Assembly: GCF_002860165.1 (NCBI RefSeq)
Contig: NZ_PGUZ01000031.1
Coordinates: 1-64,000 of the forward strand
DNA length: 64,000 bases
Reading direction: 5' to 3'
Source: Bacillus sp. V3-13
Lineage (GTDB): Bacteria; Bacillota; Bacilli; Bacillales; Cytobacillaceae
The notes beneath the pieces are model-generated. The model worked only from the letters and a program-made list of their open reading frames with translations. It was not told where the DNA came from and did not search any database. Every line of letters begins with the position of its first letter. Within the stretch, counting starts at the first letter, position 1. Shown in pieces: positions 1 through 8,203 of the stretch. Both the position numbers and the translations under genes were made by a program.

Positions 1-64
1 ATCTGTTTTGTGGCAGAACGGAACCCTCAAAGCCGAGTTTTCATAGAACTTTTTACACTACCAC

Positions 65-913
65 TTATTCGTAATAGCCTTCTGTTGATTTGCGGAAGTT
101 CCTGAACTGTTCAGAGTCGTGCCCGAACCACACCTTTGAATTGGTTTCCGATGCAATCCTGCGAATCTTTTCCACGGTCTTTGCATAACCAAGCGAGTCA
201 TAAATGATCCCCGGCGGCTTGATTGGTGGTCCATAGCTTTCGGCTGTGTAAATGGCGTCCGATGCGAGAATGATTCCGCCCATTTCCGGCAGCTGCACGT
301 GGAGCCCAATCATTCCCCATGCATGCCCGCTTCCAAAATTCAGAACCTTAACTCCATCTGCCAAAACGAGATTATCCTCGTCCCTTTTTACGGTCCGCCA
401 TTGCAAGTTGTTCTTGATCCACGCATCAATATCTGCCCAAATATAGGCACCCTCTTTTTGATTGCGTGCATACGATTGGAGAGTTCCGTTCAATTCATCC
501 TCATGAACGATAATCGTGGCATTCGTGAACATTTCAAGGCAACCGGCATGGTCCAGATGGAGGTGGGACGCAACTACGAACTTAATGTCTTCCGGCCTGA
601 CACGCAATTGCTCGAGCCGGTTGTGCAGGTAACATTCCTCACTGGCCGTCCACGGAAAAGTCTGCTGGGTCGCCTCGCCCCATCGTCCTCTCGGCCCCAT
701 CGATTCCGGATTGCAGGCAGTGTCGAACAGGATTTTTCCGGCAGGATGGTCGATAAGCACTGTGTAAATAGGAAACTCGACAAATTCGGTTTGCGCATTG
801 GGCTTTTTGAGCGTTGCCGGATTGTGCATCGCAATCATCCAGTTCTTATCCATTTGCATTCTTCCATTATCCATCACATACAGCTTTGGATGTTGTTTAA
901 TAGTGTTGCACAT
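65..913 (-). CDS. Metallo-beta-lactamase-fold hydrolase, N-acyl-homoserine lactonase (AttM/AiiA-like) family
   Basis: The 282-aa protein has the dinuclear zinc signature HLHLDH at residues 117-122, with further likely ligands H197, D219 and H265. These match the spacing of AiiA/AttM lactonases. There is no signal peptide, so it is cytoplasmic. The gene starts 14 bp after an aldehyde dehydrogenase gene and is read from the same sigma-54 promoter. In Agrobacterium, attM (lactonase) is co-transcribed with dehydrogenases that take gamma-butyrolactone to succinate. By analogy I infer that this enzyme opens a lactone whose product is oxidised by its neighbour; quorum quenching may be secondary. The family is sure, the substrate is not. 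Bases 1-64 before it hold no gene I can support. Confidence 0.85.
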   Translation of the reverse strand: MCNTIKQHPKLYVMDNGRMQMDKNWMIAMHNPATLKKPNAQTEFVEFPIYTVLIDHPAGKILFDTACNPESMGPRGRWGEATQQTFPWTASEECYLHNRLEQLRVRPEDIKFVVASHLHLDHAGCLEMFTNATIIVHEDELNGTLQSYARNQKEGAYIWADIDAWIKNNLQWRTVKRDEDNLVLADGVKVLNFGSGHAWGMIGLHVQLPEMGGIILASDAIYTAESYGPPIKPPGIIYDSLGYAKTVEKIRRIASETNSKVWFGHDSEQFRNFRKSTEGYYE

Positions 914-927
914 TCACAGATTCCCCC

Positions 928-2361
928 TTATAAAAAAGTTTTAATAGTAATAAATTTTAATTCCGTCATTTCCTCAACAGCATACTTAATTCCCTCTCGC
1001 CCATAACCGCTTTCTTTCACACCGCCATATGGCATATGGTCAACCCTGAACGTCGGAATATCATTAATGATCACAGCTCCTGACTCTATCTTTCTTGCTG
1101 CATAAAAAGCTTCATCGATATTTGTGGAATAGACTCCAATATTGAGACCATAGACTGAATCATTAACAAAGCCAATCGCCTCATCAAAATCTTTATACGG
1201 CGTGATCGACACAACTGGCGCAAAAACCTCTTTACAGGAAACTTTCATTTTTCCATGGACATCGAGTAAGATTGTTGGCTCAAAAACCGTATTTTGTCTG
1301 CCTCCTCCCAGGGCGATTTTCGCACCGCCTTCTTCAGCCTCCTTGACCCATGTTTCAATCCGGTCAATTTCCTTACCATGGATCATCGCGCTAATATTTG
1401 TATTCTCATCTAAAGGATCGCCGACTTTTAAATTTTTCGACTCTTCGATAAAACGCTTACAAAACTCTTCATAAATGTCTTCATGAACATAAATCCGTTG
1501 CAGCGAAATACAAACCTGTCCTGAATAAACAAATGCACCCTCGACACACCGGGGGATGACCCGTTCAAGTGGCACATTTGGCTGGACAATGACCGCCGAA
1601 TTGGAACCAAGCTCCAATGTTACTTTTTTTAATCCCGCTTTCGCTTTAATGTTTTTTCCAACCTCCGCGCTTCCGGTAAACGTCACCTTTTTCACCCGAT
1701 CATCCGTGATAAGAGAATCGCCAATCTCGGCACCGCTTCCGGTAACGATCTGAAGCGCACCTTTTGGAAGGCCGGCTTCATCGAAAATTTCGGCAATTTT
1801 CAAAGCGCTTAAAGGCGTTTGATTGGCAGGCTTTAAAACGACTGTATTCCCGGCTGCAAATGCCGGCCCGAGCTTGTGGGCTACAAGGTTGAACGGGAAG
1901 TTAAAAGGTGTGATTGCGGCTACAACTCCGAGCGGTTCCCTCCATGTCACCCCAAGCCGGTTTTCGCCACCCGGTGCAGCGTCCATCGGAATGGTCTCAC
2001 CGTAAATCCGCTTCGATTCTTCAGCCGCGAACTGGTACGTAACGATTGTCCTGTCAATTTCCCCGCGTGCTGTTTTGATTGGTTTACCGGCTTCCTGAGC
2101 GATGATTTTTGCCAGTTCCTCTTTGCGCTCCCGCATCAATTCAACGGCGCGATAGATAATGGCAGATCTTTGATGGGCCGGCATCTCCTTCATTTGCTGA
2201 AAAACTTCATGTGCTCCTTCAATGGCAGTGTTTACATCAGCAGCATCAGCCTTGCTTATATTTGCAAGCAAAACACCGCTATATGGAGAATAAAGCGGAT
2301 ATGTACGATCCTTTACGATCGATTCTCCATTAATAAACAACCCTTTTGTCATCGCATTCAA
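928..2361 (-). CDS. NAD(P)+-dependent aldehyde dehydrogenase
   Basis: The 477-aa protein is a full-length ALDH-superfamily enzyme. Counting from the chosen start, it has the oxyanion Asn in TPFNFPFN (about N154), the nucleotide-loop motif FTGSAEVG (228-235), the general base in LELG (E250) and the catalytic Cys in SGQVC (C284). The reading frame is open to base 2451. I choose TTG at 2361 because a strong AGGAG ribosome site precedes it by 5-7 bases and because a sigma-54 promoter lies inside the upstream extension; ATG 2352 is the alternative. It oxidises an aldehyde to the acid, possibly a semialdehyde derived from the lactone opened by the next gene. The sequence does not fix the substrate. 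Confidence 0.88.
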   Translation of the reverse strand: MNAMTKGLFINGESIVKDRTYPLYSPYSGVLLANISKADAADVNTAIEGAHEVFQQMKEMPAHQRSAIIYRAVELMRERKEELAKIIAQEAGKPIKTARGEIDRTIVTYQFAAEESKRIYGETIPMDAAPGGENRLGVTWREPLGVVAAITPFNFPFNLVAHKLGPAFAAGNTVVLKPANQTPLSALKIAEIFDEAGLPKGALQIVTGSGAEIGDSLITDDRVKKVTFTGSAEVGKNIKAKAGLKKVTLELGSNSAVIVQPNVPLERVIPRCVEGAFVYSGQVCISLQRIYVHEDIYEEFCKRFIEESKNLKVGDPLDENTNISAMIHGKEIDRIETWVKEAEEGGAKIALGGGRQNTVFEPTILLDVHGKMKVSCKEVFAPVVSITPYKDFDEAIGFVNDSVYGLNIGVYSTNIDEAFYAARKIESGAVIINDIPTFRVDHMPYGGVKESGYGREGIKYAVEEMTELKFITIKTFL

Positions 2362-2396
2362 GTTATCTCCTCCCCAATGTTTGTCATCATTTATGA

Positions 2397-2413
2397 ATGC
2401 AATAATCATGCCA
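2397..2413 (-). promoter_or_regulatory. Sigma-54 (-24/-12) promoter of the ALDH-lactonase operon
   Basis: On the minus strand the site reads TGGCATGATTATTGCAT, with GG-N10-GC spacing exactly as required for sigma-54. The predicted start is near 2387, giving a 26-nt leader that contains the ribosome site of the TTG start at 2361. It sits next to a divergent sigma-54 activator gene. Confidence 0.85.
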
Positions 2414-2458
2414 ACACGATCATTACTGAAAACAAAGGGCTTGTCCATCACTGACCGT

Positions 2459-2549
2459 TGAAAAAATTCACCAAAAATAAAGGGATCATTGATTGTCTTC
2501 TAGAATTAAAGTGGTGATAATATTCACTGTTTTCTGAAAAAATTCACCA
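2459..2549. promoter_or_regulatory. Two 15-bp direct repeats, probable enhancer (UAS) sites of the divergent sigma-54 activator
   Basis: TGAAAAAATTCACCA occurs identically at 2459-2473 and 2535-2549, 76 bp apart (about seven helical turns), centred near -79 and -155 of the predicted sigma-54 start. Each has an internal TGAA-N4-TTCA inverted repeat. A third related site, GTGATAATATTCAC, lies between them at about 2513-2526. This is the usual layout for enhancer-binding proteins. That the 563-aa protein binds here is inferred from proximity. Confidence 0.65.
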
Positions 2550-2562
2550 GAGGGGTGTTGAA

Positions 2563-4254
2563 TTGGAAACGCAAAGCCTGCTTCATTCGGTTCCGTGGGA
2601 AAACATTCTTTCTTCGATGCATAATAGTGTCCTCGTCGTTGATTATCACGGGACCATCCGGTTTATGAATTCGTCAGCGAGAGCTTTGTTTCAAGTCGGG
2701 ACTCAAAGTTGGGAAGGCCAAAGCATTGAAAAACTTGTTCCGAATCAAAAAATAATGAAAGTTTTAAAAACAGGCGACAGCTTTATTGGTGAAAAGATCG
2801 TCATTAACGGGAAGCAATGCATCGTCAATCGAACTCCTTTATATGAAGGCGGCGACCTCATTGGCGGAATAAGTGTCATTCAGGATATATCCGAAATTGA
2901 ACAATACCGGAATTTGTTGAAACAGTGGGAAGCGGTTTTGGAGTTCTCGACCGATGGCATTTATGTCGTTGACAGTGAAGGCATTACGATATATGTCAAT
3001 AAAGCTTACGAGGATATGACCGGATTTGACCGTAAAGACCTGATCGGGAAACATATGAAAAAGTTAATGTTGAACGGCTATATCGATCAGTCTGTGTCCC
3101 TGCTCGTTCTCGAAAAGAAAGAGAAAATCTCCATCATCCAAAAAATCGGCGGCAAAAAAGATGTCATTGTCACCGGCAATCCTGTTTTGAATGAGTCTGG
3201 TGAAATTGATTTAGTTGTTACAAGCGTCAGGGATATCACGCAACTAAACGATATGAAGCATGAATTATTAAGAGCCAAAACCTTTTCACAATTTCATGAT
3301 CATCGTTTTTCCGTAAAAATACATGACTCCGATCAACACGTCGTCTTCCAAAGTGAGAGAATGAAAGAGGTACATGATAAGGTGAAACAGGTGGCGCCAT
3401 ATCCTACCAGCATTCTTTTGTCGGGGCCTTCAGGGGGCGGAAAAGAAGTATTCGCTAATTTGATCCATCATTACAGCAACCGTAAAAACGAACCTTTCAT
3501 TAAGGTGAATTGCGGTGCGATTCCTGAGCAGCTGTTGGAATCGGAGCTATTCGGCTATGAAAAAGGGGCATTTACCGGGGCACATAACGACGGAAAGATT
3601 GGCCTGCTTGAACTTGCCAATGGCGGTACTATCATGTTTGATGAAATTGGTGAAATGCCGCTGGCGATCCAGGTCAAGCTGCTGAGAGTCATACAGGAAA
3701 AACAAATTTTAAGACTTGGTGGAACAACACCAAAAAAACTTGATATCCGGATTATTTCCGCCACCAATAATGACTTAAAGAAGCTTATTAAAAAGGGGGA
3801 ATTTCGCGAAGATCTGTATTATCGATTGCAGGTTGTTGAAATTCATATTCCTCCTCTTGTCGAACGGCAGGACGATATTCTTGTGCTGGTCGAACATTAT
3901 TTTTCGTATTTTTGCCAACAGTTCCGTATTGAAAAGCGCTTGTCTGATGAGGCCAAAACAATACTTCAATCCTATCATTGGCCTGGCAATGTAAGAGAAC
4001 TCCGAAATCTAATGGAAAATATGATTGTGTCCGTTCCGGCAAATCTCATTGAGCCTCATCATCTGCCCGTGCATGTGTTTAGCCAGGCAGATTTGGAAAA
4101 GCCATTAACACTAAAACAAAAAGTCGAAAATTACGAACAGCGAATCGTCTATGACACGATAAAGAAGCATCCTTCTTTAAGAAAAGCGGCCGCAGAGCTC
4201 GGCATTGATCATTCAACACTAGTCAAAAAGATAAAGAAATGGAACTGTTATTGA
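2563..4254 (+). CDS. Sigma-54-dependent transcriptional activator with two PAS domains (RocR/AcoR-like architecture)
   Basis: The 563-aa protein has PAS-like sensor domains at about 10-110 and 120-230 and an AAA+ sigma-54 interaction domain at about 255-490. That domain has Walker A GPSGGGKE (288-295), an intact GAFTGA loop (335-340) and Walker B with DEIGE (360-364). A Fis-type helix-turn-helix ends the protein (about 539-560). It starts at TTG 2563 behind AGAGGGG. It probably senses a small ligand with its PAS domains and activates the divergent ALDH-lactonase operon through the perfect -24/-12 promoter between them. It lacks a receiver domain, so it is not a two-component response regulator. 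The effector is unknown. Confidence 0.9.
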   Translation: METQSLLHSVPWENILSSMHNSVLVVDYHGTIRFMNSSARALFQVGTQSWEGQSIEKLVPNQKIMKVLKTGDSFIGEKIVINGKQCIVNRTPLYEGGDLIGGISVIQDISEIEQYRNLLKQWEAVLEFSTDGIYVVDSEGITIYVNKAYEDMTGFDRKDLIGKHMKKLMLNGYIDQSVSLLVLEKKEKISIIQKIGGKKDVIVTGNPVLNESGEIDLVVTSVRDITQLNDMKHELLRAKTFSQFHDHRFSVKIHDSDQHVVFQSERMKEVHDKVKQVAPYPTSILLSGPSGGGKEVFANLIHHYSNRKNEPFIKVNCGAIPEQLLESELFGYEKGAFTGAHNDGKIGLLELANGGTIMFDEIGEMPLAIQVKLLRVIQEKQILRLGGTTPKKLDIRIISATNNDLKKLIKKGEFREDLYYRLQVVEIHIPPLVERQDDILVLVEHYFSYFCQQFRIEKRLSDEAKTILQSYHWPGNVRELRNLMENMIVSVPANLIEPHHLPVHVFSQADLEKPLTLKQKVENYEQRIVYDTIKKHPSLRKAAAELGIDHSTLVKKIKKWNCY

Positions 4255-4318
4255 ACGTTGTGCATATCAGCTGGATTTAATAAATTAGAGCTTAATAGAA
4301 AATAGGAAGTGATATGAA

Positions 4319-4489
4319 GTGAAGAATAAAGCATTATTAGTTATTTTAACTATACTGTCGATTTTCGTGTTATTAGACGCCTTTGGAAACCTATTTGAAG
4401 ACCATTTGATTTTAAAAAGAGGTATTTCAGTCGTATTGGTTGGACTTTCTTTCTATGCTATTTACCTTGCCATAAAGGAGAAACTATAA
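4319..4489 (+). CDS. Small two-helix membrane protein, unknown function
   Basis: A 56-aa reading frame starts at GTG 4319 with an AGGAAG ribosome site about 10 bases upstream. An ATG just before it (4315) runs into a stop at once. The product has a hydrophobic helix at about 5-20, a short charged loop with FEDHLILKR, and a second helix at about 34-50, ending IKEKL. I do not recognise the family. It lies 64 bp after the sigma-54 activator on the same strand and could be co-transcribed with it. A half copy of the GGGCCTGACCC repeat follows its stop immediately. Confidence 0.5.
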   Translation: MKNKALLVILTILSIFVLLDAFGNLFEDHLILKRGISVVLVGLSFYAIYLAIKEKL

Positions 4490-4492
4490 AAA

Positions 4493-4509
4493 GGGCCTGA
4501 CCCTCACTG
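4493..4509. repeat. Degenerate half copy of the GGTGCCTGACCCC palindromic repeat
   Basis: GGGCCTGACCCTCACTG directly after the 56-aa gene matches the left arm of the longer elements at 6161-6207 and 25968-26019. The right arm is absent. Confidence 0.5.
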
Positions 4510-4645
4510 TTAAATAAACTGTGATAATAAAGCCTGTTATACAAAAAATGAATTTTGTTAAGACACAGAAGATGCTTTGCATTATCCACATAACAGATGG
4601 AGTTTTTAGGTGGGCCTCTACTTTGTGTTTTTCTAAATTGAAGAA

Positions 4646-4673
4646 CCACCCATCCATTAATAGGTCTGGGTGG
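4646..4673 (-). terminator. Probable intrinsic terminator after the 30-aa gene
   Basis: CCACCCA (4646-4652) pairs with TGGGTGG (4667-4673). On the minus strand the stem is followed by a weak T-rich stretch (TTCTTC). It lies 8 bases after the stop of the 30-aa minus-strand gene and would end that two-gene unit. Confidence 0.5.
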
Positions 4674-4681
4674 CTATGTTT

Positions 4682-4774
4682 CTATTTTGCAGAATTAAAT
4701 GCTATAATCCCAAAAATCCAGAAAACTATAAAAATACTGCCTAACGCTAACAAGAAAATTAACAATTTCTTCAT
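4682..4774 (-). CDS. 30-aa single-pass membrane peptide
   Basis: ATG at 4774 is preceded by AGGAAG with 8-base spacing and opens a 30-codon frame: two lysines, then about 24 hydrophobic residues, ending FNSAK. It begins 13 bp after the stop of the secreted 253-aa protein and ends just before a hairpin, so the two form a short operon. The KK + hydrophobic helix could be a membrane-anchored micropeptide or a short leader peptide. No family is recognised. An overlapping plus-strand frame at 4521-4799 lacks a comparable ribosome site and looks spurious. Confidence 0.5.
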   Translation of the reverse strand: MKKLLIFLLALGSIFIVFWIFGIIAFNSAK

Positions 4775-4786
4775 TGTGCATACTTC

Positions 4787-5548
4787 CTATCTAGTATAGA
4801 AATAGCCTGACTCTTTTCCATTTTTGTTACCCACTATGCCTATGAAAACATTTCCTAACTGAATAATTCCTACTGAACCTAATCCCATTTTATAATAAAA
4901 AACTGCATCACCATAATATTTACCGTTTCTCACATCATGGTCTTTATTTGTCAAATCAGTGACCACTGTAGGATTCCAGTTACGTGTAACATAAGCTTGA
5001 GTGCGCACTGCCCTTGTAACCCCATAACTATTATATTCGTACGTACCTACAATTTTATATTCAGTAACACGAACACCCAGTACCCATAAAGTACCGGTTC
5101 CTGACACCGTGCGTGATAGTGCTGCAACGCTTATAAGACCATCTTCTGAGGCTTCGTCAGTTTGTACTTTAGTCCAAGCAACATCTTGTTTAGTTGCTTC
5201 ATCAAGCTGTTCCAAATTACCACTGTACATAGCTTGGACAGTGGTTGGATCACTTAATATATGAAGAAATTTTTCCTGGTTTTTTTTGGATAACTTTTTA
5301 TAATCTTTGAGTACATTACTTGCATTAGCAACTGCCTCCTTAGCAATTGTGTTGTCTGTTATTCCAGATTCATATGCATCTTCAATGGAGTAATTTTTTA
5401 GATAATTGATATAACTTTTAGGTGAACTCAATGGTGAAGGATCGTGGTGGCTTGAGGCGGCAGTTGAAAGTGGGAACACAGATGATAGAAATAAAACCAA
5501 AATACTAAACACTACTAACCAACTTATTTTGTTCTTTTTAAAAATCAT
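4787..5548 (-). CDS. Secreted protein of unknown function
   Basis: The 253-aa protein begins with a typical Gram-positive signal peptide: positive MIFKKNK, a hydrophobic core to about residue 27, and likely cleavage near STAA-SS. A helical, charged segment follows (about 45-130). The C-terminal part (about 140-253) is rich in Tyr, Thr, Val and Gly, looks like beta strands, and includes TRNWNPTVVTDLTNKDHDV. The start is supported by GGAGG 8 bases upstream. I recognise no catalytic motif. The gene is AT-rich, sits among small membrane proteins and shares an operon with the 30-aa peptide. A secreted effector with a small membrane partner is possible but not shown. Confidence 0.7.
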   Translation of the reverse strand: MIFKKNKISWLVVFSILVLFLSSVFPLSTAASSHHDPSPLSSPKSYINYLKNYSIEDAYESGITDNTIAKEAVANASNVLKDYKKLSKKNQEKFLHILSDPTTVQAMYSGNLEQLDEATKQDVAWTKVQTDEASEDGLISVAALSRTVSGTGTLWVLGVRVTEYKIVGTYEYNSYGVTRAVRTQAYVTRNWNPTVVTDLTNKDHDVRNGKYYGDAVFYYKMGLGSVGIIQLGNVFIGIVGNKNGKESGYFYTR

Positions 5549-5834
5549 CTTTTTCCTCCATTATTAATTTATTGAATCAACTATGATTCTATTTATTTAT
5601 CTCATATAATATGTCATTTGTTTACCTTTTTTTCCAAATTAGAAGGAAGAATAGAAATTTTTGAAAATTATTCTAATTTCATTTTGGCAGTGAAATGTCT
5701 AAAAGGATCAAGTTAATTCGGTAGGCATATTGAGCTGGCAAATGAAATTTGTTAATATATAAAAAATCGTTATTTTTTTACTATTGTTATTTTCATTTAT
5801 GGCATAACACTTTTCTATATTAGAGGTGATGTTA
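5549..5834. other. AT-rich divergent intergenic region
   Basis: The 286-bp region lies between the minus-strand secreted protein and the plus-strand 106-aa membrane protein. It must hold both promoters, but I see no single convincing -35/-10 pair, palindrome or RNA structure. The ribosome sites GGAGG (minus) and AGAGGTG (plus) are at its ends. Confidence 0.4.
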
Positions 5835-6155
5835 ATGAAAATATTTAAACTCTATCTGATTTCTTTAATCGAAATTTTTCTTTTTCTTTGTTTAGGCTTT
5901 ATTTTAACTCGATATATATTAAAACCAATTTATGAGTTAAATGGTGTCCGCTTTGAAGGCAATGTTGGAATTGTTTGGTTTGGTTTTTCTTTTATTCTCT
6001 TTAGCATCTACACATTAATTTGGGCAAAGTTGCGAAATAATCAGCAACAAAGCACTTTGATAAAAGAGCGTCTATCATCTTTTACTTTCTGGTTTATCTT
6101 TGCTAGCTCTATAGTGGTGGTCATTCTTCCATTTCTTAACGGAAAAATGTACTAA
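5835..6155 (+). CDS. Three-helix membrane protein, unknown function
   Basis: The 106-aa protein starts at ATG 5835, 8 bases after GAGG; in-frame GTG/ATG codons at 5826-5831 overlap that ribosome site and are unlikely starts. Three hydrophobic segments are visible at about 5-27, 45-62 and 82-100, separated by short polar loops, one of them basic and Gln-rich (KLRNNQQQS). No family is recognised. It stands alone on the plus strand, converges with the dioxygenase operon and is followed at once by a palindromic repeat that may terminate both. Confidence 0.6.
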   Translation: MKIFKLYLISLIEIFLFLCLGFILTRYILKPIYELNGVRFEGNVGIVWFGFSFILFSIYTLIWAKLRNNQQQSTLIKERLSSFTFWFIFASSIVVVILPFLNGKMY

Positions 6156-6160
6156 AAAAA

Positions 6161-6207
6161 GGGCCTGACCCCCGCCGCTTTAAAGCATAAAACGGGGGAC
6201 AGGCACC
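6161..6207. repeat. Palindromic GGGCCTGACCCCC repeat between convergent genes
   Basis: The arms GGGCCTGACCCCCG and CGGGGGACAGGCACC flank a loop containing TTTAAAGCAT. The element is an imperfect version of the one at 25968-26019, with the same loop core. It lies 5 bp after one gene and 14 bp from the end of the convergent dioxygenase beta gene, so it may also work as a two-way terminator. Confidence 0.75.
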
Positions 6208-6221
6208 TAAAACATTAACAA

Positions 6222-6746
6222 TTATAAAAACATACTCATATTCATTGTCGTAATTACGGATTGATCAGGATAGATGGTTCTTGCAGCGATTTTCCACTGG
6301 TTATCCACTTTTCGGATTATGTCATGTCTTTCTCCAAACATCTGCTCAATGTCAAGAGTTGAGCCTCTGCTGCGCTGGAAAAGGAAATAACTTCTCACTT
6401 TGAATTCATCAGGGTTAGCTGTGCTTTCGATCATAACATTGGTAATGAAATGTCGTTGTCTTGTCGCCGGATTTTCAACCCAGGCCGATTTTGTATATAA
6501 ACGATTGACCCTTGTCGTCAAAGATGTTTTCGTTTCTTCAAAAAATGAGATATCCGTTGCAATATCTGGTACTCCGACACCTTCCACTGTTTCACGTAAA
6601 GGCATTCGGTATTGTAGATCATCTGCCAACAATTCCAGCCACTCTTTATATTTCCGATTATCTAAAAAGTAGGCCTCTTGATAAAGAAAATTGCTGATTT
6701 CATAGTGTAATTGATAGTTTATTTTGTCCTGTAGTTCCGGGCTCAT
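6222..6746 (-). CDS. Aromatic-ring-hydroxylating dioxygenase, beta (small) subunit
   Basis: The 174-aa protein has the length and pattern of HcaF/BphE-type small subunits (cystatin-like alpha+beta fold): an N-terminal helix with FLYQEAYFLDNRKYKEWL, then strands containing DDLQYRMPL, RHFITNV and the C-terminal IAARTIYPDQSV. It has no cofactor ligands of its own and supports assembly of an (alpha-beta)n oxygenase. Its ATG overlaps the stop of the alpha gene by 4 bp (ATGA), indicating translational coupling. The substrate cannot be read from the sequence. Confidence 0.88.
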   Translation of the reverse strand: MSPELQDKINYQLHYEISNFLYQEAYFLDNRKYKEWLELLADDLQYRMPLRETVEGVGVPDIATDISFFEETKTSLTTRVNRLYTKSAWVENPATRQRHFITNVMIESTANPDEFKVRSYFLFQRSRGSTLDIEQMFGERHDIIRKVDNQWKIAARTIYPDQSVITTMNMSMFL

Positions 6747-8095
6747 TTGCTTTCCTCCAATACAAAAAGATCTTTGGAGATGAGTTTAAGCCATTGTTCG
6801 TGCATGCTTCTTGATAATGCGTCAATATAGGTGGTTGGATAGGCTATGCCCGGCCCGGGGAAATTCGGATCTGGTTCAACCCGATTGAAGCCCATTAAAT
6901 AGTTGCTTACACTGTTATAATTCAATTCTTTATCGCGCATCATTAAACCTTTGCTTACTTCAACAATGCGCGCCCATGTTTCTGTATCATCTTGCTCCAA
7001 TGTCCCGGATGGACCAAATGATCCTAAATATCCTTTATATGCGGCTTCTTTATATTCCTCGGGAGCCGCTTTATCAATCAAGAACCAGCACCACACTTCT
7101 ACCCGGTCAGGTGCCAGCGGTCTCCACATTCTAAAATTCAGGTAGTTGTGTAAATCTCCTTCGGTTCCATGGATCGGACTGACAAATGAAAGATTTGGAT
7201 AGACGCCCCCAACAAACACCGTTACTCTTGACTGAATATCGAGCTGTTCTGGAGTTAAATTTTTCTCAAACATCGGCCACATCGATTCTGGAGTGCTCTG
7301 GAACGGAACTCTGGCTTTACCCGTTTTCGAAGTAATGACATTAATGCCATGGCCATTTTCCATAACAACCTGATGACCATAGCCGGCATAAAGAGGATCT
7401 TCAGGACTTATCCCCATTTCAACGGTTGAGCGATGGGTAGTCTGTACGTGATATGGATCGGCAGCAAAGTTTTCGGCGGTTGCTTTCCAGTTTGCTTTTG
7501 CAACCCAGCGCTGTGGAAGCCCTCTTACTTCCATGCCACCGTCGCTTCTGCCCAGCATTAAATCCAGATACCATTTCATGTCCCCTAAATACTCTTCCAA
7601 AGGTTCCGCATTTGGATCTAAATTTCCAAAAATCATTCCCTGGTAGATTCCAACCTGCGGAATCTTGCGAAGTCCCCATTCTGATTTATCCATTTGTTCA
7701 CCGTATACTTTATTACCTGCGACAATTCCGATAAGTTCCCCTTCAAGATTATAGCTCCAGCCATGATAGGGACATGTAAAGGTTTTTTTATTTCCCCGGT
7801 CTGCTGTGCATAATTGCGTTCCACGATGTGTACAAGAATTTAAGTATGCCTTTATTTCACCATTCCGGTTCTTTACGAGTAAGACTGGATCATTTACCAT
7901 CCACCTGGTCACGTAACTCCCCGGCTCTTTCAGTTCTGTTTCATGTCCTAAAAACTGCCAGGTGTGTCCATATATTTTTTCCATTTCCAGCTGATAAATA
8001 TCCGGGTCAGTCAACACCCATTGGGGCAATAACCCTTCCTTCATTTTATCTTTTAAAATATGAAATGCTTTTTCATCCAATGTCTTTCTGATCAT
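6743..8095 (-). CDS. Aromatic-ring-hydroxylating dioxygenase, alpha (large, Rieske) subunit
   Basis: The 450-aa protein has the Rieske [2Fe-2S] motif C88-x-H90-x17-C108-x2-H111 and the mononuclear iron motif D213-x2-H216-x4-H221 in ADPYHVQTTH. Length fits the HcaE/benzoate-dioxygenase class. It would add O2 to an aromatic ring, giving a cis-dihydrodiol or a product that rearomatises spontaneously. No ferredoxin, reductase or cis-diol dehydrogenase lies in the window. It lies 108 bp downstream of an aromatic-acid MFS transporter, in the same operon, and shares an IclR-type operator with the protocatechuate operon. A substrate that yields 4-hydroxybenzoate or protocatechuate is therefore a reasonable inference. 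Confidence 0.9.
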   Translation of the reverse strand: MIRKTLDEKAFHILKDKMKEGLLPQWVLTDPDIYQLEMEKIYGHTWQFLGHETELKEPGSYVTRWMVNDPVLLVKNRNGEIKAYLNSCTHRGTQLCTADRGNKKTFTCPYHGWSYNLEGELIGIVAGNKVYGEQMDKSEWGLRKIPQVGIYQGMIFGNLDPNAEPLEEYLGDMKWYLDLMLGRSDGGMEVRGLPQRWVAKANWKATAENFAADPYHVQTTHRSTVEMGISPEDPLYAGYGHQVVMENGHGINVITSKTGKARVPFQSTPESMWPMFEKNLTPEQLDIQSRVTVFVGGVYPNLSFVSPIHGTEGDLHNYLNFRMWRPLAPDRVEVWCWFLIDKAAPEEYKEAAYKGYLGSFGPSGTLEQDDTETWARIVEVSKGLMMRDKELNYNSVSNYLMGFNRVEPDPNFPGPGIAYPTTYIDALSRSMHEQWLKLISKDLFVLEESK

Positions 8096-8203
8096 CTGAC
8101 AATGCCTCCTTCTCCTGTAAAACGCTTAACTCCTTCCATAGATGTGAGCGAGTCTAACTTACTACGTCAAGTACAGAAGGTGCCAAGCATTTTTACTCAA
8201 ACA

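Noticed and set aside
299-1006. 235-codon plus-strand frame antisense to the lactonase gene
   Set aside because: No ribosome site, no domain, and it runs opposite to a gene with a full metal-binding motif set.
2362-2451. N-terminal extension of the aldehyde dehydrogenase
   Set aside because: It contains the sigma-54 promoter and lacks a ribosome site; ALDH homology begins after TTG 2361.
4521-4799. 92-codon plus-strand frame
   Set aside because: No ribosome site; the opposite strand carries a better 30-aa gene in an operon with a terminator.
5796-5812. TGGCATAACACTTTTC as a sigma-54 promoter
   Set aside because: The -24 half fits but there is no GC at -12.
8160-8190. TTGGCACCTTCTGTACTTG before the dioxygenase alpha gene as a sigma-54 promoter
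   Set aside because: No GC at -12 with the right spacing; the gene is better explained as co-transcribed with the transporter.
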